A stretch of DNA of 43,599 bases from a bacterium HR35. Its GTDB lineage: Bacteria; Patescibacteriota; Minisyncoccia; UBA6257; HR35. A program made the translations under genes and the position numbers. The stretch is taken from assembly GCA_002898235.1 (NCBI GenBank), contig BEIL01000005.1, forward strand, positions 1 to 43,599. Reading direction: 5' to 3'. Below the pieces are notes generated by a model. The model did no database searches and was not told where the DNA came from. It saw only the letters and a list, made by a program, of their open reading frames with translations. Positions 22,813-31,985 of the stretch are shown piece by piece (positions within the stretch are counted from its first letter, which is position 1; each line of letters begins with the position of its first letter).

Positions 22813-24939
22813 ATGCCCAGACTTTATCCAATTGAAAAAACAAGAAATATTGGTATTATTGCTCATATTGATGCCGGTAAAACAACAACTACTGAAAGAA
22901 TTCTTTATTACACAGGAATTTCTCATAAAATTGGCGAAGTTCATGAAGGAACAACTGTAACTGACTGGATGCCCCAAGAAAGAGAAAGAGGAATTACTAT
23001 TACAGCTGCAGCTGTAACTTGTTTCTGGACCCAAAGTTATCTAAGACCAGCGGAAACAAGAGAAGAAAGAATAAAGGGTGAATATAAAATCAATATCATT
23101 GATACACCCGGTCACATTGATTTTACAGCTGAAGTAGAAAGATCGTTAAGAGTTTTAGATGGAGCCGTAGTATTATTTGATGCTGTTCAAGGAGTTGAAG
23201 CTCAATCAGAAACTGTTTGGCACCAAGCAGATAAATATAAAGTACCAAGAATTTGTTTTATTAATAAAATGGATAAAATTGGTGCTGATTTTGAAGAAGC
23301 TTTAGAATCGATTTATCAAAAATTAACTAGAAACGCCGTTCCAGTAGTAATCCCTATTGGTCGAGAGGATAATTTTAAAGGGGTAATTGATTTAATTTTA
23401 ATGAAAGAAGTTTATTTTGAAGGTGAAAAAGGCGAAAAGGTGGTTTATAAAGAAATAGAAGAATCTCATTTAAAAGAAGCAGAAAAATGGAGAAATTTTA
23501 TGTTGGAAAAATTAGCTGAAAGCGATGAGGAATTTATGAATAAATATTTTTCAGGAGAATTTACAGCCGAAGACATTCGCCGAGCAATTAGAAGAGCGTG
23601 CATTAATTATCTTTTTATTCCAGTTTATTGCGGTTCAGCTTTAGATAATAAAGGCGTTCAATTAGTTTTAGATGGGGTAGTAGATTTTTTACCTTCGCCA
23701 GTTGATTTACCTCCAATTAAAGGAGTAAATCCATTAACTGGTCAAGAAGAAATTAGAAAAGCTGATGATAATGAACCTTTCTCCGCTCTTATTTTCAAAA
23801 TTATGATTGATCCTCATGTAGGAACTCTTTCCTTTTTTAGGATTTATTCAGGAGTTTTAAAATCAGGAATGACAATTTTAAACTCTTCCACTGGCGAAAC
23901 TTATCGAATTGGAAGAATTGCTCGAATGCATGCTAATCATCGAGAAGAAGTTGAAGAAATGTTTGCCGGTGATATTGGAGCAATTGTTGGTGGTAAAGAC
24001 TTAAAAACAGGTGATACTATTTGTGACCCCAAAAAACCAATTCAGTTTGAGAAAATCCAATTTGCTGACCCAGTTGTTTGGATGAAAGTTACTCCTAAAA
24101 CTAAAGCTGATCAGGAAAAAATGGGATTAGCTTTAAAAGCTTTAGCCGATGAAGATCCTACTTTTCGAGTAACAGTCAATCCGGAAACCGGAGATACTTT
24201 AATTGGCGGTATGGGTGAACTTCAATTAGAAATTATGATTGATAGATTAAAAAGAGAATTTAAAGTTGAAGTTAATGTAGGTAAACCTCAAGTAGCTTAT
24301 AAAGAAACTATTACTAAAGTAGTTGAAGCAGTTGAAGGTAAATATATTCGTCAAAGTGGTGGTCGTGGGCAATACGGACATGTAATTATTAGATTAGAAC
24401 CATTGGAAAGAGGTAAAGGTTTTGAATTTGTTAATGCTATTCGAGGAGGAATTATTCCTGATAATTTTATTCCGGCAGTTGAAAAAGGAATAAAAGAAGC
24501 TATGGAAAAAGGAGTAATTGCTGGCTATCCAGTAACTGATATCCGAGTAATTTTATTTGACGGATCTTATCATGAAGTTGACTCTTCAGATATTGCTTTT
24601 AAAATTGCTGGAGCAATTGCTCTTCAAGAAGGAGTTAAACAAGGAAATCCTGTTATTTTAGAACCAATTATGAAAGTTGAAGTAAGTATTCCGCCTGAAT
24701 TCGTTGGCGATGTTACTGGCGATCTCTCTTCAAGGAGAGCTAGAATTGAAGAGGTTGTTGATGAGGAAAGAATTAAAATAATAAGAGCAAAGGTCCCCTT
24801 AGGAGAAATGTTTGGTTACGCTACTATTTTAAGGTCACTTACTCAAGGAAGAGGCTTTTTCTATATGGAATTTTCTCATTATGAAATTGTTCCTCCTCAG
24901 ATAAGAGATCAAATCCTTCAGGCGAGAAATAATGTTTAA
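22813..24939 (+). CDS. fusA: Translation elongation factor G
   Basis: GTPase that drives translocation. The ATG at 22813 gives [20 protein letters not shown]; a TTG six bases upstream is less likely. GTPase motifs: AHIDAGKTT (G1), GITIT in switch [10 protein letters not shown] (G3), NKMDKIGAD (G4), GSAL (G5). Domains II-V follow, with [12 protein letters not shown] in domain IV. A short insertion of about 14 residues (around [14 protein letters not shown]) precedes DTPGH. 708 residues. tuf does not follow; pseudopilin genes do, the first overlapping by eight bases. Confidence 0.97.
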   Translation: MPRLYPIEKTRNIGIIAHIDAGKTTTTERILYYTGISHKIGEVHEGTTVTDWMPQERERGITITAAAVTCFWTQSYLRPAETREERIKGEYKINIIDTPGHIDFTAEVERSLRVLDGAVVLFDAVQGVEAQSETVWHQADKYKVPRICFINKMDKIGADFEEALESIYQKLTRNAVPVVIPIGREDNFKGVIDLILMKEVYFEGEKGEKVVYKEIEESHLKEAEKWRNFMLEKLAESDEEFMNKYFSGEFTAEDIRRAIRRACINYLFIPVYCGSALDNKGVQLVLDGVVDFLPSPVDLPPIKGVNPLTGQEEIRKADDNEPFSALIFKIMIDPHVGTLSFFRIYSGVLKSGMTILNSSTGETYRIGRIARMHANHREEVEEMFAGDIGAIVGGKDLKTGDTICDPKKPIQFEKIQFADPVVWMKVTPKTKADQEKMGLALKALADEDPTFRVTVNPETGDTLIGGMGELQLEIMIDRLKREFKVEVNVGKPQVAYKETITKVVEAVEGKYIRQSGGRGQYGHVIIRLEPLERGKGFEFVNAIRGGIIPDNFIPAVEKGIKEAMEKGVIAGYPVTDIRVILFDGSYHEVDSSDIAFKIAGAIALQEGVKQGNPVILEPIMKVEVSIPPEFVGDVTGDLSSRRARIEEVVDEERIKIIRAKVPLGEMFGYATILRSLTQGRGFFYMEFSHYEIVPPQIRDQILQARNNV

Positions 24940-25369
24940 AACCAAGGCTCAACTTCTTTTGGAAGTAGTTTTAATTTTTGGTTTAATAACTATATTTTTA
25001 GGAGTTTTTGCTTCAGTTTTGATTGTTTCTTTTAATTCTTTGAGATATTCTAATATTAATCAAGGAATTACTCTTGGTGGTTTTGAAAAATATCGCAATG
25101 CTCTTTTTGATTTAGCTCAAAGAGATTTTAATTCTCTCGATTCTCTTTCTACTTCAACTGATTATTATTTAACCTCCACTCTGAGCGGTTGGCAAATTAA
25201 TGAAGGCAAAGAAGAAGTTTCTGCCGGTTTAGATACCTATTTTTTTAGTTTCCGAATTGATAATTTTCAAAACAATTCTCAAATAAAATTAATTAAAGTA
25301 ACAGGCGAATACCAAAACTTAATTTTTACTGATTATTTTTTAATTCCCCGAATCAATGTCAGTTTCTAA
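24932..25369 (+). CDS. Type IV pseudopilin-like protein 1
   Basis: Short basic leader MFKTKA followed by [18 protein letters not shown], a prepilin-type N-terminus with Glu five residues after the expected cleavage site and a hydrophobic helix. The remaining 110 residues are Ser/Thr/Asn-rich and should be an exposed globular part. No specific family recognised. It overlaps fusA by eight bases and the next pseudopilin by 14, so the three small pilin-like genes are translated with the elongation-factor operon. Likely a minor subunit of a type IV pilus. Confidence 0.75.
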   Translation: MFKTKAQLLLEVVLIFGLITIFLGVFASVLIVSFNSLRYSNINQGITLGGFEKYRNALFDLAQRDFNSLDSLSTSTDYYLTSTLSGWQINEGKEEVSAGLDTYFFSFRIDNFQNNSQIKLIKVTGEYQNLIFTDYFLIPRINVSF

Positions 25370-26258
25370 TAAAGCTTTAACTTTACTTGAGATTACAATT
25401 TTCTTAGGTGTTTTTTCAATTATTTCTCTAATTGTTTTTCCTCTCTTAGTTAATACTCTTAATCTTTATCGAGGAACCTTAGGCGAAGTTGATGTTTCTC
25501 GAGAAGTAAGAAATATTGTTTTAACTTTATCCCGAGAAACTTATAAAAGCAAAAAAATAAATTTTATTACTGATTGGGAGCTAGTTTTTGAAAAATATAA
25601 TAATCAAAAATCAATTATTTTTCAAACTCATCCGATTTATCTAGATAAGGATAATAAAGCAAAAGGATTTTTTTCTAATATCAGAATTGGAAGCATTAGC
25701 ACAAGTGGAAATAATTACTATGTAGCTTTTACTCCTACGACTACTTGTCAAATAAATTCTTCAACCGTTCTTCCTAATTCTCTTTATTCTTTTTCTGGTT
25801 ATGCTTGGTCACCTCAAATAGGTTGGTTTAAGTTTAGAAATGATCCAGGTGAATCTATTATTTATGGAGTTTGTGTAGATAATAATAAAGAATTAAGAGG
25901 CTATGCTTATAACGATATTATCGGCTTTATAGTTTTTAACTGTCAAGAATTAGGCGTTTGTGCTACGAGTAATTTTAAAGTTAAGTTAGTTAATGATAAA
26001 TATTTGGAAGGCTTTGCTTGGAATGATTCCCTTGGTTGGTTTTTCTTTGATGGTAAAAATGGAAAAGTTTATTTAGCTAATTTAGATCAAAACAATCGAC
26101 TCCTCTCAATTGATGGAATAACTGATCCTCGAGTTAATGTTAAAGAATTAGCCTTTGAAAAGCTTAATGGTTCTTATAAAGTCAAAATGATTTTAGCTGA
26201 TGAAGTTAATAATAAAGAGGTAAAATATGAAACCGCTCTTAGTCTTCCTTTTAAATAG
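25356..26258 (+). CDS. Type IV pseudopilin-like protein with GYAW...IGW repeats
   Basis: Prepilin-type start ([21 protein letters not shown]) with the conserved Glu. The exposed part contains three related units: GYAWSPQIGWFKF, GYAYNDIIGFIVF and GFAWNDSLGWFFF, spaced 40-60 residues apart, each followed by a short Cys or Gly-rich turn. Such GYAW..IGWI units recur in exported proteins of candidate-phyla bacteria; their function is unknown. Four cysteines in the exposed part. 300 residues. The next pseudopilin ATG follows the stop directly. Confidence 0.78.
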   Translation: MSVSNKALTLLEITIFLGVFSIISLIVFPLLVNTLNLYRGTLGEVDVSREVRNIVLTLSRETYKSKKINFITDWELVFEKYNNQKSIIFQTHPIYLDKDNKAKGFFSNIRIGSISTSGNNYYVAFTPTTTCQINSSTVLPNSLYSFSGYAWSPQIGWFKFRNDPGESIIYGVCVDNNKELRGYAYNDIIGFIVFNCQELGVCATSNFKVKLVNDKYLEGFAWNDSLGWFFFDGKNGKVYLANLDQNNRLLSIDGITDPRVNVKELAFEKLNGSYKVKMILADEVNNKEVKYETALSLPFK

Positions 26259-26660
26259 ATGAAAAAAGGCCAAATTCTTCTAGGTTTTTTAGGAATAACT
26301 TTGCTTTTTGCTGGTTTTTTAGTTATAATTATTTTAAATAACCTCAGTGCTTCTTCGAATCTAGCTTTTGTTTTTAGAAGATTTATTAATTTAAAATCAA
26401 TTGAGATAAGTGGTTTGCGTTATGCCTTGTTTCAAATTAATCAAAATAGAGATTTTACCGCTACTTCAGCTCGAATTGATTTACCTCATGGTTACTTTCT
26501 TTACTCGGTAGCTACTACTTCTCTTGGTTCAAATTTAAGAATAATTACTATTCAATCATATTTAACCACTACGCCAATGACTAAAACTCTTTCAGCTACT
26601 GCTACTATTGATATTTCTTCGCCAAGCAGCACCATTTTAAATTTAGAAATTTCTGATTAG
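26259..26660 (+). CDS. Type IV pseudopilin-like protein 3 (PilX-like position)
   Basis: Very short leader MKKGQ, then ILLGFLGITLLFAGFLVIIIL, a single hydrophobic helix, and about 100 exposed residues rich in Thr and Ser. The Glu at position 5 seen in most prepilins is missing (ILLGF), as in some PilX/GspK-type minor pilins. Function inferred from position. The final G of its TAG stop is also the first base of the tRNA-Leu that follows. Confidence 0.65.
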   Translation: MKKGQILLGFLGITLLFAGFLVIIILNNLSASSNLAFVFRRFINLKSIEISGLRYALFQINQNRDFTATSARIDLPHGYFLYSVATTSLGSNLRIITIQSYLTTTPMTKTLSATATIDISSPSSTILNLEISD

Positions 26661-26743
26661 GGCAGGTGGCGGAATAGGCAGACGCGCAAGGTTCAGAGCC
26701 TTGTGGCTGAAAAGCCGTGAGGGTTCGAATCCCTCCCTGCCCA
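26660..26743 (+). tRNA. tRNA-Leu (CAG)
   Basis: Acceptor GGGCAGG/CCTGCCC, anticodon stem CAAGG/CCTTG enclosing TTCAGAG (anticodon CAG), long variable arm (TGGCTGAAAAGCCGT), T-arm GAGGG/CCCTC around TTCGAAT, discriminator A. No promoter is visible before it, so it is probably cut out of the pseudopilin operon transcript. CCA is not encoded. Confidence 0.97.
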
Positions 26744-26790
26744 AAGTTTAATTAAAATAAAAGGTCAGAATTAAAAATTAAAAATTCTTA

Positions 26791-28566
26791 ATGAGCGAAG
26801 TCCAAGAGAAACTTGAAGAACTAAAAAAAGAAGAATTTCAATTAAGAAGTCAAACTAAAAAAGAGGAAAGAAAATTTTGGGGTAGTTTAAAGATTATTCC
26901 TTTAGGAGGACTAGAAGAAGTTGGTCGCAATTTAACTGCTTTTGAATTTGATGAAAAAGAAATTTTAATAGTTGATGTTGGTTTAGGTTATCCTTTTTTT
27001 GAAGAAGCTCCGGGAGTTGATTTTTTAATTCCTAATGTTGAATATTTAGAAAAAAATAAGGATAAAATAGTTGGTGTCGTGATTACCCATGGCCATTATG
27101 ACCACATTGGAGCTATTCCTTATGTGATTGAAAAACTCGGCAATCCAACAATTTACGCTACTCCTTTAACTAAAGGAATAATTCTTAAAAGACAGGAAGA
27201 TTTTCCTAATTCCCCCAAATTAGAAGTAATTGAATTTAGAAAAAATAATTATAAACCCTTAAAAATTGGCTCTTTTACTATTGATTATTTTCATGTTAAT
27301 CACAATATCCCAGATTCAGTTGGCTTATTTATTCAAACACCAGTAGGAAATATTATTCATACTGGTGATTTTAAAATTGATTTTACTCCTATTTTTGATA
27401 AACCAGCCGATCTTTCAAGGATTGTTAAACTTTCTCTTCGAGGCGTAAGGCTTTTAATGATTGATTCAACTAATGCTTATCAACCTGGCTTTGTTGCTTC
27501 CGAAAGAAAAATAATGGAAGCTCTAGAGGAAATTTTTAGAAAAACTCACGGAAGAATAATTGCTGTTACTTTTGCTTCTCTTTTAGAAAGAATCCAACAA
27601 TTGATATATCTTTCAGCTATTTATGGAAGAAAAGTTGTTATTGATGGTCATACAATGAGAATGAATGTTGAAGTTGCTCGACAACTTAAATATCTTCAAG
27701 CACCAAAAGGAATCTTAATTAAACCAGAAGAATCTTTTAAACTTAAACCCCATCAAGTAACTATTATTTGTACTGGTTCTCAGGCTGAAGAGGGTTCAGC
27801 GTTGATGAGAATTGTTAATGGTCAGCATCGTTATTTTCGATTAATTAAAGATGACACAGTTATTTTTTCTTCTTCAATTATTCCTGGAAATGAAAGAATA
27901 ATTCAAGAACTCAAAGATGACATTTTAAAACAAGGAGCTAAAGTTGTCCATTATCAAATGATGGATATTCATGCTTCAGGTCATGCTTTTGCTGAGGAAG
28001 TTAAACTTTTTATTAGTCTAACCAAACCTGAATATGTAATGCCAATTCATGGTCATTACTTTATGATGAAAGCAGTTGAAGAAATAGCTCTTAATTTAGG
28101 CATTCGTCAAGAAAAAATTATTGTAGCTCAAAATGGCGATGTAATTAAAATGGTGCCCGAGAGAGTATTTAAAACCAACGAAAAAGTGCCAGCTAATATT
28201 ATTTATGTCGATGGCTTAGGAATAGGTTCAGTTGAAAGCGTAGTTTTGCGGGACCGAAAAAATTTAGCTAAAGAAGGAATGTTTATTGTTACTGTGATTA
28301 TTGATTCTCAAACTGGTGAATTAAGAAAAAATCCAGAAATTGTTTTTAAAGGTTTAACTTACTCTCGAGAAGCTAAAGATTTTGTTCAGGAGGCTGTTAG
28401 TTTAATTAAAAAAATAGTTAAGAAAAATATTAAATTTTTAAGCGAAGAAGCTCCCCTTATTCAAGAAGAGCAAATAAAATATCATTTGAGAGAAGAAATT
28501 GCTGATTTTCTTTATCATAAAATTGGTTCTCGACCAATGGTAATTCCAATTGTCATCAAAGTCTAA
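26791..28566 (+). CDS. rnj: Ribonuclease J
   Basis: Metallo-beta-lactamase/beta-CASP ribonuclease with 5'-3' exonuclease and endonuclease activity, central to RNA turnover and rRNA maturation in bacteria without RNase E. Zinc motif HGHYDHIGAIPY (about residue 105), HTGDFKID, then the beta-CASP region with SGHA and the terminal PIHGHY metal site. A C-terminal domain of about 140 residues follows. 591 residues. Starts 47 bases after tRNA-Leu; rbfA follows two bases after the stop. Confidence 0.95.
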   Translation: MSEVQEKLEELKKEEFQLRSQTKKEERKFWGSLKIIPLGGLEEVGRNLTAFEFDEKEILIVDVGLGYPFFEEAPGVDFLIPNVEYLEKNKDKIVGVVITHGHYDHIGAIPYVIEKLGNPTIYATPLTKGIILKRQEDFPNSPKLEVIEFRKNNYKPLKIGSFTIDYFHVNHNIPDSVGLFIQTPVGNIIHTGDFKIDFTPIFDKPADLSRIVKLSLRGVRLLMIDSTNAYQPGFVASERKIMEALEEIFRKTHGRIIAVTFASLLERIQQLIYLSAIYGRKVVIDGHTMRMNVEVARQLKYLQAPKGILIKPEESFKLKPHQVTIICTGSQAEEGSALMRIVNGQHRYFRLIKDDTVIFSSSIIPGNERIIQELKDDILKQGAKVVHYQMMDIHASGHAFAEEVKLFISLTKPEYVMPIHGHYFMMKAVEEIALNLGIRQEKIIVAQNGDVIKMVPERVFKTNEKVPANIIYVDGLGIGSVESVVLRDRKNLAKEGMFIVTVIIDSQTGELRKNPEIVFKGLTYSREAKDFVQEAVSLIKKIVKKNIKFLSEEAPLIQEEQIKYHLREEIADFLYHKIGSRPMVIPIVIKV

Positions 28567-28568
28567 AA

Positions 28569-28904
28569 ATGAAAGAAAGAAAAAAATATGAGATAATAAA
28601 AGTCCTTTCGGAAATATTAGAAAAATTTAATATTTTTGAAAATGTTGTTTTTACTCTTGTCGATGTAAAACTTCCTAAAAAAGGAGGATATTTAAAGGTG
28701 TTTTTAAGTATTTTCCCTGAAAGTAAGGCTAAACAATTAATCTCTTTTTTTCAAAAAAATGAAAAAAGTATTAGAAAAGAATTAAAAGAAAATGTTTATT
28801 TAAGACATCTACCAGCAAAAATAGTCTTCTATCAATCATTTGAGTTCAAAGAAGCAGAAAAAGTTTATCGGCTTTTAAATAAAATTAAATTAGGAGAAAA
28901 ATGA
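28569..28904 (+). CDS. rbfA: 30S ribosome-binding factor A
   Basis: Small KH-like assembly factor of the 30S subunit. Recognised by the conserved ordering VVFTLVDVKLPKKGGYLKVF and, at about 75-95, the IRKELKENVYLRHLPAKIVF motif (family LR..L...L.LR..P.L.F). 111 residues, usual length. Its stop overlaps the ATG of the next gene by four bases, inside an RNase J-RbfA-L19 processing/ribosome cluster. Confidence 0.88.
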   Translation: MKERKKYEIIKVLSEILEKFNIFENVVFTLVDVKLPKKGGYLKVFLSIFPESKAKQLISFFQKNEKSIRKELKENVYLRHLPAKIVFYQSFEFKEAEKVYRLLNKIKLGEK

Positions 28905-29209
28905 AAAAAATAAATAAGAACAAAAGAGGAAAGAAAATAGAAAAATTAGCTTTTGAACTTTTAAAAAAGAAAAAATATCTTGTTTGGAAACCACCAAAGG
29001 TCAAATTTTACTCCCAAGATATTTTTGGTTTTTTCGATTTGATTGCTTTAAATAAAAAAGAATTAAAATTAATTCAGGTTCAGAAAGAAAGATTAAGGCC
29101 TTATAAAATAAAAGAGATTTTTAAATTACCTCGTCCTAAAAAGGTTAATTATGAAGTTTGGGTTTATGATTCTCGCTTAAAAAAATTTAAAATTTATGAT
29201 AAAATTTAA
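28901..29209 (+). CDS. Small PD-(D/E)xK nuclease-like protein
   Basis: 102 residues, very basic. The order fits a Holliday-resolvase/VRR-like nuclease fold: a helix with Glu14, then SQDIFGFFDLIAL containing Asp46, then ELKLIQVQ at 54-61. In active relatives the last motif is usually QxK or ExK; here Gln61 stands in place of the Lys, although Lys62 follows. So it may be inactive or use a shifted residue. Not identified further. It is embedded between rbfA (overlap of four bases) and rplS (gap of three), which suggests a link to RNA processing or ribosomes, but position alone proves little. Confidence 0.6.
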   Translation: MKKINKNKRGKKIEKLAFELLKKKKYLVWKPPKVKFYSQDIFGFFDLIALNKKELKLIQVQKERLRPYKIKEIFKLPRPKKVNYEVWVYDSRLKKFKIYDKI

Positions 29210-29212
29210 AAA

Positions 29213-29569
29213 ATGACCAACCAATTAATAAAAAAAGTTGAAGAAAAATATTTAAGAAAAGATGTGCCGATGATTAAACCAGGAATGGTGGTTAGAGTGT
29301 GGCAAAAAATTAAAGAGAAAAAAAGAGAATTAATTCAAAAATTTGAAGGAATAGTTATTAGTCTTAAAAGAAAAAAAGGCACAAGAGTGATGTTTACCGT
29401 TAGAGGAGAAGCTGGTGGACAATTAGTTGAAAAAACTTATCCCCTTCATTCACCTCTAATTGAAAAAATAGAAATTTTAGCTCAAGGAAAAACTAGAAGA
29501 GCTAAACTTTACTTTATTAGAAAACTCCATCCTCGAGAAATCAAAAGAAAACTTAAAGTTTCTCTTTGA
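29213..29569 (+). CDS. rplS: 50S ribosomal protein L19
   Basis: Large-subunit protein at the subunit interface. Recognised by GMVVRVWQKIKEKKRELIQKF, the EGIVISLKRKKGT stretch and the end KIEILAQGKTRRAKLYFIRK. 118 residues, normal. It ends in a TGA and overlaps the convergent trxB gene by 17 bases. Confidence 0.96.
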   Translation: MTNQLIKKVEEKYLRKDVPMIKPGMVVRVWQKIKEKKRELIQKFEGIVISLKRKKGTRVMFTVRGEAGGQLVEKTYPLHSPLIEKIEILAQGKTRRAKLYFIRKLHPREIKRKLKVSL

Positions 29570-30485
29570 GTCTATTTAGGTAATTAATAACTCCCAAACC
29601 AGCAGCGATTCCTTGGCCAACAGCTATCCCTATTTGTTTGTGAGGAAAATCAGTTACATCGCCAGCAGCGAAAAAACCGGGCAAGTTAGTTTCACAAAAT
29701 TTATTAACAATTATTTCTCCATAACTATTCTTTACTCCCCATTCATCAGGTATAAATTCGGTATTTGGCTTAAGCCCAATATGAATAAAAACACCATCAA
29801 CCAGAAGCTCTTTAATCTCGTTAGTTTTTTTATCTAAATAACGAATTCCCTTAACAAAATTATCGCCAAAAATTTCTTGAGTTAAAGCTTCATAAATTAT
29901 TTCAACATTTTGCTTTTTTTGAACTTCTTCAATTAAAATTTTGTCTCCTTTAAAAACAGGATTTTTATTAATAATATAAGCCTTTTGACAAATATTTGCA
30001 GCCATAATTCCTGCTTCTAAGGCAGAATTTCCTCCACCAATAATAGCTACTGTTTTACTAGCAAAAAGGGGTAAATCACAAACGCTACAATAGCTAACTC
30101 CTTTATTGTAAAACTCAGTTTCGCCTGGAACTTGAAGTTTTTTAGGTTTGGCTCCAGTAGCTACAATAATTGTTTTAGCCTTAAACTCGCCATTGATTTT
30201 TGTTTGGACTTTATAAAGAGAATTTTTTTTATCTAAGGAAATAACTTCATCAATTAAAGGCTCAACTCCATAACTTTTTAAATGTTCTTCAAATTTTAAA
30301 GCTAACTCATCTCCTGTAATTCGAGGAAAACCGGGATAATTTTCAACAATTCCAGAAAGAGCTACTTCACCGCCAATATCTTTTGAAATAACTAAAAAAT
30401 CAATTCCCTGTCTTTTTAAATAAATAGCTGAACTAATCCCAGCCGCCGAAGCTCCAATAATAATTGTTTCATAGATTTTATCCAT
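29553..30485 (-). CDS. trxB: Thioredoxin reductase
   Basis: FAD/NADPH disulfide oxidoreductase. FAD site GASAAGISSAIYL near the N-terminus, NADPH site GGGNSALEAG, redox-active CSVCD at residues 133-137 (the common form is CATCD), and the closing FAAGDV...QIGIAVGQG motif. 310 residues, normal. It overlaps the upstream glutaredoxin-like gene by eight bases, so the two are presumably a reductase/carrier pair. Probably cytoplasmic. Confidence 0.95.
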   Translation of the reverse strand: MDKIYETIIIGASAAGISSAIYLKRQGIDFLVISKDIGGEVALSGIVENYPGFPRITGDELALKFEEHLKSYGVEPLIDEVISLDKKNSLYKVQTKINGEFKAKTIIVATGAKPKKLQVPGETEFYNKGVSYCSVCDLPLFASKTVAIIGGGNSALEAGIMAANICQKAYIINKNPVFKGDKILIEEVQKKQNVEIIYEALTQEIFGDNFVKGIRYLDKKTNEIKELLVDGVFIHIGLKPNTEFIPDEWGVKNSYGEIIVNKFCETNLPGFFAAGDVTDFPHKQIGIAVGQGIAAGLGVINYLNRLKEKL

Positions 30486-30738
30486 TTTTTTCTTGACTTA
30501 TGATTTCCATTAAAGAAGCAGGATCATAACCGATGATTAAATGTTCTTTATCATTGTTATCAATAACTATAGTTACTGGAATTCCCATTTGACCGGTTTT
30601 TTGAAAAAGCTCATTTCTCCATTCTAAATTTTGGTCAACATCTCTTTCTTCATACTCTAAATTGAGTTTATTTAAAAATTCTTTCATCTTTCGGCACCAT
30701 GGACACCAGGAAGCTGAGTAAATAATTATTTTTTTCAT
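30478..30738 (-). CDS. Glutaredoxin/NrdH-like redox protein
   Basis: 86 residues with the thioredoxin-fold active site WCPWC (Cys12 and Cys15), the cis-proline region TGQMGIPVTIVI and a C-terminal GYDPASLMEI segment like that of NrdH-type glutaredoxins. NrdH proteins are reduced by thioredoxin reductase, which fits the overlapping trxB gene. It overlaps the DsbA-like gene on the other side by four bases. Confidence 0.88.
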   Translation of the reverse strand: MKKIIIYSASWCPWCRKMKEFLNKLNLEYEERDVDQNLEWRNELFQKTGQMGIPVTIVIDNNDKEHLIIGYDPASLMEIISQEKNG

Positions 30739-31457
30739 TTTTCAATTAAATTTATAAATTCCGACAATATTTGAGGTACAAAACCTTCAATTTTATAGGT
30801 TTTTCCATTTTTAATTATAAAAAAAGTAGGAGTTCCATTAACACCATAGCCATCTCCTTCGCTTATATCTTTATTAACCATTGATTCATATTTTTTATTT
30901 TTGAAACATTCTTCAAATTTGCTTTTATTTAAATTTAACTTTTCAGCTAAACCTACTAAGTAATTTTCCTCACCGGTATTAAAATAAGGTAAATTTTCTT
31001 GAACCTTACTGTAAACTTCTTTATAAATTTCTTTGTGAAACTCCCAGTACTTTCCTTGTTCATCAGCGCAGCGAGAAGCTAAATGGACATTTAAAGCTAA
31101 AGGATGAATTTGAGTTAAGGGAAAATCTCTAAAGTAAAAAACAACCTTTTCTTCCTTGATATATTTTTCTAAAGCCGGATAAAGAAAATTGGAAGCTAAA
31201 GCACAAAAAGGACAATGAAAATCACCAAATTCGACTATTTTTATTGGAGCAGCTTCATAACCCCAAGGAGGCAAACTTCCCAAATTAACATTAAAATTTA
31301 CTTCTTGAACTATTGAAGATGTTCCTTGGTTTTTTTCCGGCCTATTTTTTAAAACTGACACATTTTTCCCCAAAAAATAAAAACCAATAGTTAAAACAGC
31401 AATTAAGCCGGCTAAATATAAATAATTAGCTAAATTTTTGTCTGTTTTTTCTTCCAT
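30735..31457 (-). CDS. Membrane-anchored DsbA-family thiol oxidoreductase
   Basis: Expected to face the outside of the cell and handle disulfides of exported proteins. One N-terminal membrane helix at about 11-30 (LYLAGLIAVLTIGFYFLG), a linker, then a DsbA-type thioredoxin fold with the active site HCPFC (Cys82, Cys85), the helical insertion, and the cis-Pro stretch NGTPTFFI. 240 residues. It heads a run with the glutaredoxin and trxB genes, so oxidised or reduced state might be linked to the cytoplasmic pair, but no transmembrane electron carrier is seen here. Confidence 0.88.
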   Translation of the reverse strand: MEEKTDKNLANYLYLAGLIAVLTIGFYFLGKNVSVLKNRPEKNQGTSSIVQEVNFNVNLGSLPPWGYEAAPIKIVEFGDFHCPFCALASNFLYPALEKYIKEEKVVFYFRDFPLTQIHPLALNVHLASRCADEQGKYWEFHKEIYKEVYSKVQENLPYFNTGEENYLVGLAEKLNLNKSKFEECFKNKKYESMVNKDISEGDGYGVNGTPTFFIIKNGKTYKIEGFVPQILSEFINLIEK

Positions 31458-31487
31458 TTTAAAAATTTTTTAATTACGACTAAGAAA

Positions 31488-31496
31488 ATTTTACCA
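31488..31496 (-). promoter_or_regulatory. Putative extended -10 promoter of the DsbA-glutaredoxin-TrxB run
   Basis: Read on the minus strand: TGGTAAAAT, about 30 bases before the ATG at 31457. It lies between the prepilin stop (31504) and the DsbA-like gene, so the redox genes may be transcribed separately from the prepilin. Confidence 0.45.
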
Positions 31497-31503
31497 CAAA
31501 GTG

Positions 31504-31965
31504 TTAAAATCTCGAACAGGTAGAAGAAGGAGAGATAAAAGGAGAACTGGAAGTAGGAATGCAGATATATTTAAGAGCATTATTGATCTTATTTTTTAAA
31601 CCAACATTTGTCCCTGTTGTTTTTCCTGTAAATTTTTCAAAAAAAATATAACCCGAAGGCGGATTAACGAAAATAAGGTTTTTAGGTAAATCATATTGAA
31701 GATATAAATTAGAAGAACTATCTTTTACAATTTGAATATAACTACCAGTTGAAGAATTAATAAAACCAATTCCCCAAGTTGAGTTGTTTTCACCTAAAAG
31801 AGATTTTTCTCTAGTTATTTGAACAAAATTAAGGGTTATTTTTAAATTTTCTTCAAAAATAAAATTTGTTTGGCTTAACTGATTGAAATAATAAAAACCA
31901 AAGCCTAAAATAAAGGAAAGAATAATTAAAACCAAAACAGTTTCAAAAAGAGTAAATCCTTTCAT
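31504..31965 (-). CDS. Type IV prepilin-like protein (GspH/FimT-like)
   Basis: Classic prepilin start: MKG/FTLFETVLVLIILSFILGFGF with Gly before the cleavage site and Glu at +5. The exposed part is Ser/Asn-rich, with two cysteines near the C-terminus that could close a disulfide loop as in many pilins. 153 residues. It is divergent from the membrane protein-pilB-pilC genes, with only 20 bases between the start codons. Confidence 0.85.
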   Translation of the reverse strand: MKGFTLFETVLVLIILSFILGFGFYYFNQLSQTNFIFEENLKITLNFVQITREKSLLGENNSTWGIGFINSSTGSYIQIVKDSSSNLYLQYDLPKNLIFVNPPSGYIFFEKFTGKTTGTNVGLKNKINNALKYICIPTSSSPFISPSSTCSRF

Positions 31966-31968
31966 TTT

Positions 31969-31977
31969 TGCTTTAAA
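31969..31977 (+). promoter_or_regulatory. Putative promoter of the pilB-pilC genes
   Basis: TGCTTTAAA, or alternatively TAAAAT at 31974-31979, six to eight bases before the ATG at 31986. A leaderless transcript is predicted. It lies in the 20-base gap between two divergent start codons. Confidence 0.4.
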
Positions 31978-31985
31978 ATTTTTTT

